From: Corynebacterium uterequi
Lineage (GTDB): Bacteria > Actinomycetota > Actinomycetes > Mycobacteriales > Mycobacteriaceae
NCBI RefSeq assembly: GCF_001021065.1
Contig: NZ_CP011546.1
Coordinates: 248,001-312,000 of the forward strand
Length of the DNA stretch: 64,000 nucleotides
Direction: 5' to 3'
In this document: in pieces, positions 27,387 through 35,857 of the stretch
Numbering within the stretch: position 1 is the stretch's first letter
How the letters are laid out: the number at the start of each line of letters is the position of its first letter
Made by a program: the position numbers and the translations under genes
Notes under the pieces: model-generated
Database searches by the model: none
What the model saw: the letters and a program-made list of their open reading frames with translations, nothing else
Told to the model about the DNA's origin: nothing

Positions 27387-27863
27387 ATGACTCGTTGGGT
27401 TCCCGTCCCCTTTCGGTATGTTTGGTTTGGTCACCTATTTGTTGGGTCCCTTTCGGGGGTTCTCGCATTTCCGGCTATCCTGATTGCTTTCTGGGTTTTT
27501 TCGTTGGAAATCCGTCTTGGTTCCCTACTTCTCCTGTGTGTGCTTGGGGTATTCCTTGGGTCAACCCTTACTTCGGTTTTCGATTACTTTTATGCCAGGA
27601 GAAAGCGCCACAGTTCGCCGGGTGGCTGGGTTCCTGTGTTGTTCAGCCTTTCGGTGATGACGGTCTCCTATTATCTGTGGTCACTTCTTCTTGTAGGTGA
27701 AACCGTTGGTAGGGTCTTGGTTGGTTTTTTGGCCTTTTCTGTAGAGCTTACTTTTGTGGTTTTGTTGAGGTCCTGGGAAGAAGGGATGACGCAGGAGGAG
27801 GTCCATCAAGCGTGGGTGAACACTAAGAAGATGACTGAAACATATTTCAGCGATGAAAAATGA
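27387..27863 (+). CDS. Small four-helix membrane protein (possible immunity partner)
   Basis: A 158-aa membrane protein with hydrophobic helices near residues 14-33, 38-62, 80-100 and 103-122, and a hydrophilic, Lys/Glu-rich C-terminal tail (EEGMTQEEVHQAWVNTKK). ATG 27387 follows AAGGAGG at ideal distance; GTG 27381 would be too close. It starts 21 bp after the secreted-protein gene and shares its low GC, so the two arrived and are expressed together. Protection against the secreted protein is a reasonable hypothesis, not shown by sequence. Confidence 0.7.
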   Translation: MTRWVPVPFRYVWFGHLFVGSLSGVLAFPAILIAFWVFSLEIRLGSLLLLCVLGVFLGSTLTSVFDYFYARRKRHSSPGGWVPVLFSLSVMTVSYYLWSLLLVGETVGRVLVGFLAFSVELTFVVLLRSWEEGMTQEEVHQAWVNTKKMTETYFSDEK

Positions 27864-28008
27864 TGCAAGAAGGACCGGGATGTTATGTATCAGGACTTCA
27901 GTGACAGTTCTGCCTCAAGACATGTGTGACACAACCGGCTAGAGAGGGTGTGGCACGTCTATCCGGATCAATTTGGTGACCGGACCCGTACGGCGCGCTG
28001 GCCCAGTG

Positions 28009-28346
28009 GGCTCTTCGTATTTATGGGTGTAGCAGGGGTCCGAACCCTCCCGGCTCCAGCAAGGACCTGGCGATGTAGTAGGTGGGGTTTGAGCCCCCGA
28101 CCCGATACCTCTCAGGTGCTCAAGCTTGCTGCTGATCGCCTCTGTTGATCGCCCCGGTCGGACCGTTCGAGGATCCCGGATGAGGGAAGTGTGCCAACGC
28201 GTCATCCCTGTGCCGGTTTTAGCCTTTGCTGATCGGTTATGCGGTAACTGCCATCATCGAAAGGTCCGACGCCTATCCGGTTGCCGATACGCCCCCTAGC
28301 CCGCTACCGCCGAAGGATGGCCCTATACCCTCAACTGGGAAGAGCC
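28009..28346. mobile_element. Degenerate ISL3-type element remnant
   Basis: It is bounded by inverted copies of one motif: GGCTCTTCGTATTTATGGG (28009 on) and, inverted, CCTCAACTGGGAAGAGCC (ending 28346). GGCTCTTC is the usual start of ISL3-family terminal repeats in corynebacteria. Inside, the minus strand still reads RSTEAISSKLEHLRGIGSG, a worn C-terminus of an ISL3 transposase. About 340 bp remain, so the element is dead. The surrounding stretch 27864-28387 holds no other gene. Confidence 0.6.
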
Positions 28347-28387
28347 ACTTTGTGGCTCACTGCCACACACAAGCCACTAAACACCCT

Positions 28388-28675
28388 CTAGGGTTTCGCG
28401 TCGCCTTCCTCCGCATCGTCGTGGTGCTCGCGGCGGCGTCGCTCCTCACGCTCTCGTTCGGCAGCGCGTTCCGCTTCCCGGCGGCGCTTGAATTGTTCCT
28501 TCTCCAAAGTCCAAAGGAACTCTTCGTCGTCATCGGGACCCTTGATCTCACGGGCGGGCGGAGCCTGCCGCTGGCCGAAGCTGGCTCGGTTGAGTGAGCC
28601 CGACGACGGACCAAACGCCTTCCACAACAGCCACACGGCCACGACGACGAGGATTACAAGCAACACGCGTCCCAT
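28388..28675 (-). CDS. Small membrane-anchored protein with charged coiled-coil tail
   Basis: A 95-aa protein with a single N-terminal helix (VLLVILVVVAVWLLWKAF), a short linker containing QAPPAREIKGPDDDEEF, and a tail of almost continuous Arg/Glu heptads (FKRRREAERAAEREREERRRRE) likely to form a coiled coil. GGAGG lies about 12 nt upstream of the ATG. It is divergent from the DUF4229 gene. Function unknown. Confidence 0.75.
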   Translation of the reverse strand: MGRVLLVILVVVAVWLLWKAFGPSSGSLNRASFGQRQAPPAREIKGPDDDEEFLWTLEKEQFKRRREAERAAEREREERRRREHHDDAEEGDAKP

Positions 28676-28787
28676 AACGTAGGTTCAACCTCCAGAAACG
28701 AATACTGCCCCTCAGGATACGGGCGAGCGTGCCGTGGCAGGCAAGCGCTCCTGGCGAAGCACGCGGTGAGTCCGCCGCCGAAGGCAG

Positions 28788-28793
28788 TAGGGT
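28788..28793 (+). promoter_or_regulatory. -10 box of the DUF4229 gene
   Basis: TAGGGT lies 8 nt before GTG 28802. Confidence 0.45.
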
Positions 28794-28801
28794 AGGAGCT
28801 T

Positions 28802-29167
28802 GTGACTGTTTCCCGTGATGATGAGTCCGCACCTGTCGACGCCGCCGAGCCCCGTGCCGATGCTACCCAACGTCCCGAGGTGGACCCGCAGGTTCGACGC
28901 CGCGCCAACCGCGCTGTCGCCCTCTACGGCCTGGCCCGGCTGGGGCTATTCGTCGTGCTGACCGTGATCATTCAGGTGGCCTCGCTAGTTATCGGCGCGC
29001 CGGTGCCGTTGGTCATGTCGGCGCTGCTCGCGCTCATCGTGGCGTTTCCGCTATCGATGCTGGTCTTTTCCTCGATGCGAGTGGAGGCGACCGCGGCGGT
29101 GGCGTTGTGGTCGCAGCAACGTCGGGCGCGAAAGCAGTGGATCCGCCAGGAGCTGGCCCGGCGCTGA
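28802..29167 (+). CDS. DUF4229 family membrane protein
   Basis: A 121-aa protein. After a 40-residue acidic N-terminus, two hydrophobic helices (LARLGLFVVLTVIIQVASLV and PLVMSALLALIVAFPLSMLV) are followed by a basic tail (WSQQRRARKQWIRQELARR). This matches the actinobacterial DUF4229 pattern. In corynebacteria and mycobacteria it lies close to menaquinone genes, but no function is established. The GTG start has no RBS and follows a -10 box. Confidence 0.82.
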   Translation: MTVSRDDESAPVDAAEPRADATQRPEVDPQVRRRANRAVALYGLARLGLFVVLTVIIQVASLVIGAPVPLVMSALLALIVAFPLSMLVFSSMRVEATAAVALWSQQRRARKQWIRQELARR

Positions 29168-29235
29168 CCCTCGGTGGGCGGGATGCGGGATGCCCACATC
29201 ATCCCTAAAATCAAAAAAACAATTGAACGATGGCG

Positions 29236-29241
29236 TAACGT
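29236..29241 (+). promoter_or_regulatory. -10 box of the larA-like gene
   Basis: TAACGT ends 6 nt before ATG 29248, favouring this start over GTG 29242. Confidence 0.4.
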
Positions 29242-29247
29242 GTGGGT

Positions 29248-30564
29248 ATGACTTGGTTCAGCATCGAACACCCGCACATCACCCCTGAAGAAATCGACCA
29301 AGCGCTCGAGCGCATGGTCGCTGAAAGCGTCGAACGCCTCGGCATCGACCAGCTCACCCGCGTCCTGCTCCTGCCGCCGGACATCACCCGCGCCCACGCC
29401 GACGTCGGCCGGATGACCAACGTGCTCTACCACCGCCTTACCGATCAAGGCGCGGAAGTCCACGTCATTCCCACCCTGGGCCAGCACGTCCCCCACACCG
29501 TCGAAGACAACCAGTGGATGTTCGGCGACATCCCGGAATCCCATATCCACGCCCACGACTGGAAGGCCGGCGTCGTCAACATTGGCGAGGTCCCCGCCGA
29601 GGTGGTCGCTGAGGCCACCGGCGGACTCGTGAACTGGCCCTTCCCGATCGACCTCAACAAGATGCTCATCGGCGAGCGCTGGGACCTCATCATCAACATC
29701 GGCCACGTGGTGCCGCACGAGGTGCTCGGCTTCGCCAACCACAACAAGAACTACTTCATCGGGCTAGGCGGCAAACGACTGCTCGGGGCGTCCCACATGG
29801 CGTCGGCCGTGTACGGCATCGAAAACAACCTCGGCAACCTGCTCACTCCCACCCGCGCCTGCTTCAACTACGCCGAGGAGCACTTCCTCCAGGACCTGCC
29901 GGACGTCTACTTCCAGGTGGTCATGGCCTACAACGACGACGGCGTGCTGGAACACACCGGCGTCTACGTCGGCGACGACCTGGAGACGTACTACGACGCG
30001 GCTCGCGCCTCTAAGGAACAAAACATCACTGTCTTCGAGGAGCCGGTGAAGAAGATCGTCGCCTACATGCAGCCCGACGAGTTCCGCGCCACCTGGGTGG
30101 CCAACAAGGCCGTGTACCGCACCCGCATGGCGGTGGCCGACGGCGGCGAACTGCTCGTCATCGCCCCCGGCGTCATCCGCTTCGGCGAACAGCCCGAGGT
30201 GGACGACCTCATCCGCAAGTACGGCTACCTCTCCCAGGCGGAGACGCTGCGGCTCTACCCGGACGCCGACGACATGCAGGACATTCCGCACGGAACCGCG
30301 CACCTGCCGCACGGCTCCTCGGAGGGGCGATTCACCATTCGCTACGCCCCGGGCGGACTGACTCGGGAGGAAGTGGAGTCCGTCGGCTACGAGTACATGG
30401 ACCTTGAGGAGGCGCTGGCGCGTTATGACCCGGAGACCATGAAGGACGGCATCAACGTCCTCGACGACGGCGAGGAGATCTTCTTCATCTCCACCCCGTC
30501 CGCTGGCCTGTGGTCCACGCGGGCGAAGCTGGAGCAACGCGCCGAGCACGAGCAGCACGTATAG
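29248..30564 (+). CDS. LarA-like (lactate racemase catalytic domain) protein
   Basis: A 438-aa protein of the LarA/DUF2088 family. DITRAHAD near residue 50 and VIPTLGQHVPHT near 80 match the N-terminal active-site region; LIINIGHVVPHEVLGFANHNKNYFIG near 150-175 matches the segment that in LarA holds the lysine carrying the nickel-pincer cofactor. No larB, larC or larE homologue lies nearby, so cofactor supply must come from elsewhere or the protein acts on a different substrate. The racemase name should be treated as family level only. A tandem-repeat array lies downstream. Confidence 0.8.
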   Translation: MTWFSIEHPHITPEEIDQALERMVAESVERLGIDQLTRVLLLPPDITRAHADVGRMTNVLYHRLTDQGAEVHVIPTLGQHVPHTVEDNQWMFGDIPESHIHAHDWKAGVVNIGEVPAEVVAEATGGLVNWPFPIDLNKMLIGERWDLIINIGHVVPHEVLGFANHNKNYFIGLGGKRLLGASHMASAVYGIENNLGNLLTPTRACFNYAEEHFLQDLPDVYFQVVMAYNDDGVLEHTGVYVGDDLETYYDAARASKEQNITVFEEPVKKIVAYMQPDEFRATWVANKAVYRTRMAVADGGELLVIAPGVIRFGEQPEVDDLIRKYGYLSQAETLRLYPDADDMQDIPHGTAHLPHGSSEGRFTIRYAPGGLTREEVESVGYEYMDLEEALARYDPETMKDGINVLDDGEEIFFISTPSAGLWSTRAKLEQRAEHEQHV

Positions 30565-30588
30565 CTCTGCCCGGCGGTGGGCCTGCGC

Positions 30589-30705
30589 CTAGAGCAGGGC
30601 GAGAACCGCCAGGGCGCAGACCACCGCTCCGATCGCGGCGACAGTGAGCAACCGCTTGTTCGCCGCCTGAAGGCCGCTGTTGTGGGCTTCCCCGCTCTCG
30701 TATAT
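30589..30705 (-). pseudogene. 3' remnant of a small membrane-protein gene
   Basis: On the minus strand 38 codons read IYESGEAHNSGLQAANKRLL followed by a hydrophobic helix (TVAAIGAVVCALAVLALL) and a stop, which looks like a genuine protein C-terminus. No start codon exists and a stop lies just upstream, next to the array boundary. It may be a gene beheaded by insertion of the element at 30750. Confidence 0.35.
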
Positions 30706-30749
30706 TCAGCCGGGCAAGGCAGGCGCCGCTGAGTACTACCCACATAACC

Positions 30750-30776
30750 GGCTCTTCACAGTTGAGGGGGTGGCCG
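30750..30776 (+). repeat. ISL3-type end motif, left of array 1
   Basis: GGCTCTTCACAGTTGAGGGG (continuing GGTGGCC) matches the motif at 31473 in the same orientation and those at 31739, 28319 and 52041 in inverse orientation. Confidence 0.6.
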
Positions 30777-30779
30777 GGG

Positions 30780-31470
30780 AAGTTCGCCGTGGGAGATGGA
30801 GGTGATGCGCGTGCATCGCTTGGGGCGGAGGATCCCCGCCGCTGGGTGAGGGTGGGCTGGGTATGCCGTGCATAGTGCTCCACAGCAAACGTTTGGCCTG
30901 GTGGCTCGGGGCCAGCCATGGGAGACGGGGGCGATGCGCGTGCATCGCTTGGGGCGGAGGATCCCCGCCGCTGGGTGAGGGTGGGCTGGGTATGCCGTGC
31001 ATCGTGGTTCACAGCAAACGTTTGGCCTGGTGGCTCGGGGCCAGCCACGGGAGGCGGGGGTGATGCACGTGCATCGCTTGGGGTGGAGGATCCCCGGCGC
31101 TGGGTGAGGGTGGGCATGCCGCGCATAGTGGTTTACAGGAAACGGTCCGGCTGGTGGCTCGAGGTGGGCACAGGCTCGGGGGTGATGCACGTGCATCGCT
31201 TGGGGCGGAGAATTCCCGGCGTTGGCAGACGTGTGTTGGGTCTGCCGCGCATAGTGGTTCACAGGAAACGTTCGGGCTGGTGGCTCCGGGGCCAGCCGTG
31301 AGAGACGGAGGTGATGCACGTGCATCGCTTGGGGCGGAGGATTCCCGGCGTTGGCAGCCGTGGTTGGGTATGCCGCGCATAGTGGCTTACAGCAAACGTT
31401 TGGCCTGGTGGCCCGGGGCCAGCCGCGGGAGACAGGGGTGATGCACGTGCATCGCTTGAGGTCGAGAATC
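30780..31470 (-). repeat. Tandem repeat array 1: six ~127-bp units, each with a 14-bp palindrome
   Basis: Six palindrome copies start at 30804, 30933, 31062, 31184, 31313 and 31440 (periods 129, 129, 122, 129, 127). Four are perfect GATGCACGTGCATC; the first two read GATGCGCGTGCATC. The entire unit is conserved, including GGCATGCC-like and TATGCCGCGCATA segments, AGCAAACGTTTGG and a CCGGGG/CAGCC stretch. Spurious ORFs run through the array on both strands. It lies between two converging genes (larA-like and AEC transporter). Confidence 0.85.
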
Positions 31471-31472
31471 CC

Positions 31473-31764
31473 CAACTCTTCACAGTTGAGGGCGTAGCCG
31501 AGGCCGAACCCACCAGCCTCGAACAAACTCCGGGCGAAAGTAGAGCGTGAGGTTAGAAACCCCAGAGCAGTACCACGAAGATGATCCAATCTGGCGGTGA
31601 TCGCCTCAGTCGAGCCGTTACTCGGGCCTGGGTGATCGAAGAACGGCCAAGGTGTCCGGCTCTTCGTAATGCGTGATGCCGCAACACCCATCCCGCCAAG
31701 GCCCTCGACCCGACTCTGGCCACGGGGTTCAACTACCCGGCTACACCCCCAACTGCGAAGCGCC
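31473..31764 (-). mobile_element. ISL3-type transposase C-terminal remnant with end motifs
   Basis: The minus strand reads SNGSTEAITARLDHLRGTA and ARSLFEAGGFGLGYALNCEE, the characteristic end of actinobacterial ISL3 transposases. It is bracketed by ACTCTTCACAGTTGAGGGCG (from 31475) and the inverted GGCTACACCCCCAACTGCGA (31739 on, ending AGCGCC). The transposase N-terminal 80% is absent. Together with the motif at 30750, the array and this remnant look like one ~1-kb derivative element. Confidence 0.65.
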
Positions 31765-31765
31765 T

Positions 31766-32707
31766 CTAACGCCCGAAGATTGCGGCGATGATGAGCATCG
31801 CCGGCATGGACAGGAAGGTGGAAAGAAACACCGTGTCCCGGGCGATGATCTCGCCACGGCGGTAGGTGGCGGCGTAGTTGTAGATATTCTGCGCCGTCGG
31901 CAGAGCGGAGAGGATGACCGCTGCGTAGAGCAGGTCCCCGCCCACCCCGAACGCCAGGCACAGCAGCCACGCCACCACGGGCATGCCCGCCACCTTGAGC
32001 GCGGTGGCGGTGATGGCACCGGGTCGGTTATCCGCGTCGCGCAGGACCCCGCCGCCGCTTAAGGAGGCGCCGAAGCTCATGAGGATCATCGGAATGCTCG
32101 CCCCGCCGAGGATGGCCGCCGGCTCCATGATGACGTCCGGCACCGGGATGTCCCAGGCTGCCACGGCCAGCCCCAGGAAGGATGCGACCACCACCGGGGA
32201 GATAAGCGCGGTGCGTACCGACGCTAGGAAGCGTCGCCACGCCGGAGTGCCGGCGCTGCCGGCGTCGGCGGAGCCCAGAAACGCAAGGATGATGGGGGTG
32301 AACACCGCCATCTGCACGATGAGGGTGGGCACCACGTGCGTCGCCTCCCCGAGGGCATAGATGGACACCGGCAGGCCAATGTTCACGGAGTTGTAGTAGC
32401 TGGCGGCCGCCGCTCCCATGGACGTGGTGGGTAGATCCTGGCGGAACCCGATCCGTGAGATCACCACGTAGATGACTGAGGTGAGGATCGTCGCCAGGGT
32501 GACGATGAGCACTACCGGGGAGGTGAAGTGCCCGGGGTCCGAGGTGGCCACAGAGGAGAAGATGAGCGCGGGAGTGGCCGCGTAGAAGGCCACCTGGTTG
32601 AACATGAGCCGGGACTCGCCCTTGCCGATGATGCCGCGCTGGGACAGCAACCATCCGGTGGCAATGACGACGAAGATGATGGCGAACCCTGTAATGACCC
32701 CTTGCAT
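31766..32707 (-). CDS. AEC-family (auxin efflux carrier-like) transporter
   Basis: A 313-aa polytopic protein with about ten hydrophobic helices. The first helix pair (GFAIIFVVIATGWLLSQRGI), FNQVAFYAATPALIFSS, NSVNIGLPVSIYALG and SALPTAQNIYNYAATYRRGE are typical of the AEC/malonate permease fold. The substrate is probably a small carboxylate but cannot be read from sequence. Its stop codon abuts the end motif of the ISL3-like remnant, so the insertion came within a couple of bases of the gene. Confidence 0.87.
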   Translation of the reverse strand: MQGVITGFAIIFVVIATGWLLSQRGIIGKGESRLMFNQVAFYAATPALIFSSVATSDPGHFTSPVVLIVTLATILTSVIYVVISRIGFRQDLPTTSMGAAAASYYNSVNIGLPVSIYALGEATHVVPTLIVQMAVFTPIILAFLGSADAGSAGTPAWRRFLASVRTALISPVVVASFLGLAVAAWDIPVPDVIMEPAAILGGASIPMILMSFGASLSGGGVLRDADNRPGAITATALKVAGMPVVAWLLCLAFGVGGDLLYAAVILSALPTAQNIYNYAATYRRGEIIARDTVFLSTFLSMPAMLIIAAIFGR

Positions 32708-32755
32708 AGGTGCTACCTTAGCGGCGCGCGCCGGGGATTGCGCCTCGCCGTCGAG

Positions 32756-33652
32756 CTAGCTCGCGGCCAGCCCTAGGGTGAAGGCAGTGATCAGCGCCCA
32801 CAGCAGCATCGCCCGGCCATTGAGTCCGAGCACCGGGATGAGAGCAGGGCCAGTGGCCCCGGAGAGTACCGTGCGCACCGCGGCGGCGCTCAACGCCCCG
32901 GCGACGAGCGCGAGCAGCGCCCATGGCGTCACCGCTGCAAGGGCCAGTGAGGCGATAAACGGCACCGCGGTGAGGGCGGCGAACACCCGTCGAGCCCGCC
33001 GGTCCCCGAGGCGCACGGCGAGGGTGATCTTGCCGGTGGCGCGGTCAGAGGGGATGTCGCGGATATTGTTCGCGAGGTTCACCGACGCTGAGATGGCCCC
33101 GACGGCGACCGCGGCGGCCACGCCCACCCACGTGATCCTCCCGGCTTGGGTGTACTGGGTGCCGAGCACCGCGACGAGGCCGAAGAACACAAACACCGCC
33201 ACCTCCCCGAGACCCCGGTAGCCGTAGGGGTTCGTGCCTCCGGTGTAGAACCAGGCGCCGAGGATGCACGCCAGGCCCACGAGGATGAACCACCACGCGC
33301 TGAGCAGGCTAAGCACAACGCCCGCGACGGCGGCCACCCCGAAGGAGGCGAACGCGGCGAGCTTGACATGCCTCGGCTTGGCCAGGCGGCCGCCGGTGAG
33401 CCGGGTGGGGCCGGTGCGGTCCTCGTCGGTGCCGCGGATGCCGTCGGAGTAATCGTTGGCGTAGTTCACCCCGATGATGAGCGCCCACGCCACGACTGCG
33501 GCGAGCACGGCGCGCACCGGGAGCCACTGGCCGGCGGCCGCTGCGGCGCCGGTGCCGGCGACGACGGGGGCGAAAGCATTCGCCCACGTGTGGGGGCGAG
33601 CCCCCTGAAGCCAGTCGCGGGCGGTTGCGGGATAGCGAGAAGAATCGGCCAT
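32756..33652 (-). CDS. menA: 1,4-dihydroxy-2-naphthoate polyprenyltransferase
   Basis: A UbiA-superfamily membrane enzyme of 298 aa that attaches the polyprenyl chain to dihydroxynaphthoate. It begins near [20 protein letters not shown]; the first Asp-rich motif is [17 protein letters not shown] and the second is [17 protein letters not shown]. Nine hydrophobic helices are expected and visible. It is divergent from the glycosyltransferase. A CACAAT box 7 nt upstream of the ATG suggests leaderless transcription. Confidence 0.94.
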   Translation of the reverse strand: MADSSRYPATARDWLQGARPHTWANAFAPVVAGTGAAAAAGQWLPVRAVLAAVVAWALIIGVNYANDYSDGIRGTDEDRTGPTRLTGGRLAKPRHVKLAAFASFGVAAVAGVVLSLLSAWWFILVGLACILGAWFYTGGTNPYGYRGLGEVAVFVFFGLVAVLGTQYTQAGRITWVGVAAAVAVGAISASVNLANNIRDIPSDRATGKITLAVRLGDRRARRVFAALTAVPFIASLALAAVTPWALLALVAGALSAAAVRTVLSGATGPALIPVLGLNGRAMLLWALITAFTLGLAAS

Positions 33653-33659
33653 GCCAGCT

Positions 33660-33665
33660 ATTGTG
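33660..33665 (-). promoter_or_regulatory. -10-like box of menA
   Basis: CACAAT on the minus strand, 7 nt before the ATG at 33652. Confidence 0.35.
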
Positions 33666-33765
33666 GGACACTTCAGTAGTAGATGCCGCCTTGGGGTGGC
33701 TAAGCGGCTACAGTGTTGGTGTTTTTTATTCGGGTACGTGGGAAAGGCGGTGAGCCAGGCCGATC

Positions 33766-34644
33766 ATGTGGATACGTTACGTGACCCACCAGGTTCTCAC
33801 GGCGGTGCCGAACCTGTTGCGCGCCATCCCGCTGATGATCGCCAACCGCTGCTCGACGCGCCGGATTCCGGCCACGAGCCCTGACGCCGTCGTCGTGTCC
33901 CTGACCAGCCACGGCTCCCGACTGCGGCACCTATACATGACGGTAGAGTCCGTGGCCCGCGGTAATCAGCGGGCCCCCATCGTGCTGTGGCTGGACCGGA
34001 AGGACTTTGAGCGGCCGTGGCCGGCGTCGCTGCGCCGGCTGGTGCGCCGCGGGCTGCAGGTGCGCTGCTCCGACGGCGAGTACGGCCCGCACACGAAGTA
34101 TTGGAACACCTTTCGCCAGGTCGACGGCACCGGCACCCGCGTGGTGACCGTCGACGATGACATGATCTACCCCGAGTGGTTCCTAGAACGCCTGCTGTTT
34201 TTGTCGCAGGTGCGCGGCGATAGCGTGCTCGCTTACCGGGCGCACCGCATCACGTTCTCCAGAGACGGCTTGGCCCCGTACCGGAAGTGGGAGCCGTGCA
34301 CCTCCCAGGTCCCGTCCGTGTGCCACTTCGCGACCGGGGTGTCCGGGGTGCTCTACCCGGCGACGTTCGTCTCCTACGTGGTCGCCCAAGGCGAGCGCTT
34401 CATGGAGCTCACCCCGCGGGCCGACGACGTCTGGTTGCACGCCTGCGCCCTGCGCTCCGGGCACCGGGTACGCCAGGTTCACTCCCGGCCGCGCAACTTC
34501 GCGGTCAATCCGCCGGCCCAGCGTGAGGCCTTGGTTCGTTCCAACACGATGGGCGGCGGCAACGACGCCCAGATCGCGCAGGTCTACACCCGTGAGGACA
34601 TCGCGGCGTTGCGCGCCAGCGCGACAGAGTCCGCGGCTAGCTAA
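33766..34644 (+). CDS. Glycosyltransferase (GT-A like)
   Basis: A 292-aa protein with an N-terminal hydrophobic stretch and a GT-A-like core: VVVSLTSHGSRLRHLYMTVE, IVLWLDRKDF, and the metal/nucleotide-sugar motif VVTVDDDMIYPEWFLERLL. GVSGVLYPA and ADDVWLHACALRSG further along match the acceptor side of this family. The protein is probably cytoplasmic or membrane-associated and takes part in envelope glycan synthesis; donor and acceptor are unknown. Its last 8 bases overlap the convergent menE stop. Confidence 0.78.
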   Translation: MWIRYVTHQVLTAVPNLLRAIPLMIANRCSTRRIPATSPDAVVVSLTSHGSRLRHLYMTVESVARGNQRAPIVLWLDRKDFERPWPASLRRLVRRGLQVRCSDGEYGPHTKYWNTFRQVDGTGTRVVTVDDDMIYPEWFLERLLFLSQVRGDSVLAYRAHRITFSRDGLAPYRKWEPCTSQVPSVCHFATGVSGVLYPATFVSYVVAQGERFMELTPRADDVWLHACALRSGHRVRQVHSRPRNFAVNPPAQREALVRSNTMGGGNDAQIAQVYTREDIAALRASATESAAS

Positions 34645-35767
34645 ACAGCGCGAGTACTGCCTGCCGGTCGATCTTGCCCGGTCCGGTGGTGGGCAGCGCG
34701 TCGACGGCGAGGAGCTCCTTCGGTAGTTGCCATCGGGGCAGGTGGGCAAGGCTGTCGAGAATGTCTTCCCGAGCGGCCGGCCCGGTGTAGGCGGCGACGA
34801 CGGCCTGGCCGAAGCGGGGATGCGGCACGCCGACGACGCACGCCTGGTGCACCCCGTCGATCGTGAGCAGCTCGCGTTCGAGCACCTCGGGGTGGAGTTT
34901 GAGCCCACCGGTGTCGATGATCGCGTCGAGCCGGCCGGTGACGACGAGGCGGCCGTCGGCTAGCTCGCCGCCGTCGGAGGTGGCGAACCAGCCCGGCTCG
35001 GCGAAAGCGTCGTGGTCGGGTACGTTGCGGTACCCCGCGGCGATCATCGGCCCGCCGAGGTGGATCCGGCCCTGGCGAACCCGCACCCGCGCGCCGGGGA
35101 TGGGGGAGCCGTCGTAGACGCAGCCACCGGCGGTTTCGGAAGAACCGTACGTGGTGACCACGGTGATGCCGAGCTGGCCGGCGGCGTCGAGCAGCCGCGG
35201 GTTGGTGGCCGCGCCGCCGACGAGGACGGCGTCGAAGACCCGCAGGGCGTCGATGCCGACGAGGGTGTCCATGGCCTTGGCGAGCTGCATCGGCGCCAGT
35301 GAGGTGTACGTGCGCTCGCCGGTGGCGCCGGCGCGCTCGGAGGCGCGGGCGAAGGCCGAAATATCGAAGCCGGTAGAAACATCGACGGTGATCGGGTCAA
35401 TGCCGGCGATCAGCGACCGGACGAGGACCTGCACGCCCGCAATGTGGTGGGCGGGCATGGCCAACACCCACTGGCCCTCACCGCCGAGGCGCTGATGGGT
35501 GGCGTCGGCGCTGCTGACGAGGTTAGCCGGGGTGAGCATGGCGCCCTTGGGGGTGCCCGTGGACCCGGAGGTGGCGACGACGAGGGCGACGTCGGCGTCG
35601 ATGGGCTCGCCGGCGCGTTGGGAGCGGCGCAGCAGCGCGGCGCGGGTCGGGTCGTTGGTGGGGACGGGCAGCCACGTCGCCTCGGCGCTGATGGCTTCTT
35701 CGAGGGCGGGCAGGATACCGGCGGGATGATGCGGATCGACGGGGAGGACGCCCAATGCACGGCTCAT
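34637..35767 (-). CDS. menE: o-Succinylbenzoate--CoA ligase
   Basis: A 376-aa member of the ANL adenylating superfamily, activating OSB to OSB-CoA in menaquinone synthesis. The AMP-binding P-loop is ALVVATSGSTGTPKGAML, followed by TYGSSETAGGCVYDG, FATSDGGEL with VVTGRLDAIIDTGG, and the C-terminal catalytic lysine in TTGPGKIDRQAV. Corynebacterial MenE is shorter than the ~450-aa B. subtilis enzyme, so the length is expected. ATG 35767 follows a -10 box by 8 nt; GTG 35773 is the alternative. Confidence 0.92.
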   Translation of the reverse strand: MSRALGVLPVDPHHPAGILPALEEAISAEATWLPVPTNDPTRAALLRRSQRAGEPIDADVALVVATSGSTGTPKGAMLTPANLVSSADATHQRLGGEGQWVLAMPAHHIAGVQVLVRSLIAGIDPITVDVSTGFDISAFARASERAGATGERTYTSLAPMQLAKAMDTLVGIDALRVFDAVLVGGAATNPRLLDAAGQLGITVVTTYGSSETAGGCVYDGSPIPGARVRVRQGRIHLGGPMIAAGYRNVPDHDAFAEPGWFATSDGGELADGRLVVTGRLDAIIDTGGLKLHPEVLERELLTIDGVHQACVVGVPHPRFGQAVVAAYTGPAAREDILDSLAHLPRWQLPKELLAVDALPTTGPGKIDRQAVLALFS

Positions 35768-35775
35768 AAACACTC

Positions 35776-35781
35776 AGTCTA
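35776..35781 (-). promoter_or_regulatory. -10 box of menE
   Basis: TAGACT on the minus strand, 8 nt before ATG 35767, suggests a leaderless start. Confidence 0.45.
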
Positions 35782-35844
35782 GTTCGCGGCACCCGCCTCG
35801 CCCGATACCTATAGAGCTATTTGTTTCTCTGTCCGGGCGAAACC

Positions 35845-35850
35845 TATGAT
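35845..35850 (+). promoter_or_regulatory. -10 box of the YkvI-like gene
   Basis: TATGAT, a near-consensus -10, ends 7 nt before ATG 35858. Confidence 0.5.
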
Positions 35851-35857
35851 CTGAAGA

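Noticed and set aside
28226..28597. Plus-strand ORF (123 codons) overlapping the small coiled-coil protein gene
   Set aside because: It spans the degenerate ISL3 end and the antisense of a credible minus-strand gene; no RBS.
30780..31470. CRISPR array
   Set aside because: The whole ~127-bp unit is conserved; there are no short repeats with unique spacers and no cas genes nearby.
30756..31970. Long minus-strand open frame (404 codons) through array 1
   Set aside because: It runs through tandem repeats that are open in several frames on both strands; unit lengths vary (122-129 bp), so successive units are read in different frames. Only the ISL3 transposase tail inside it has protein character.
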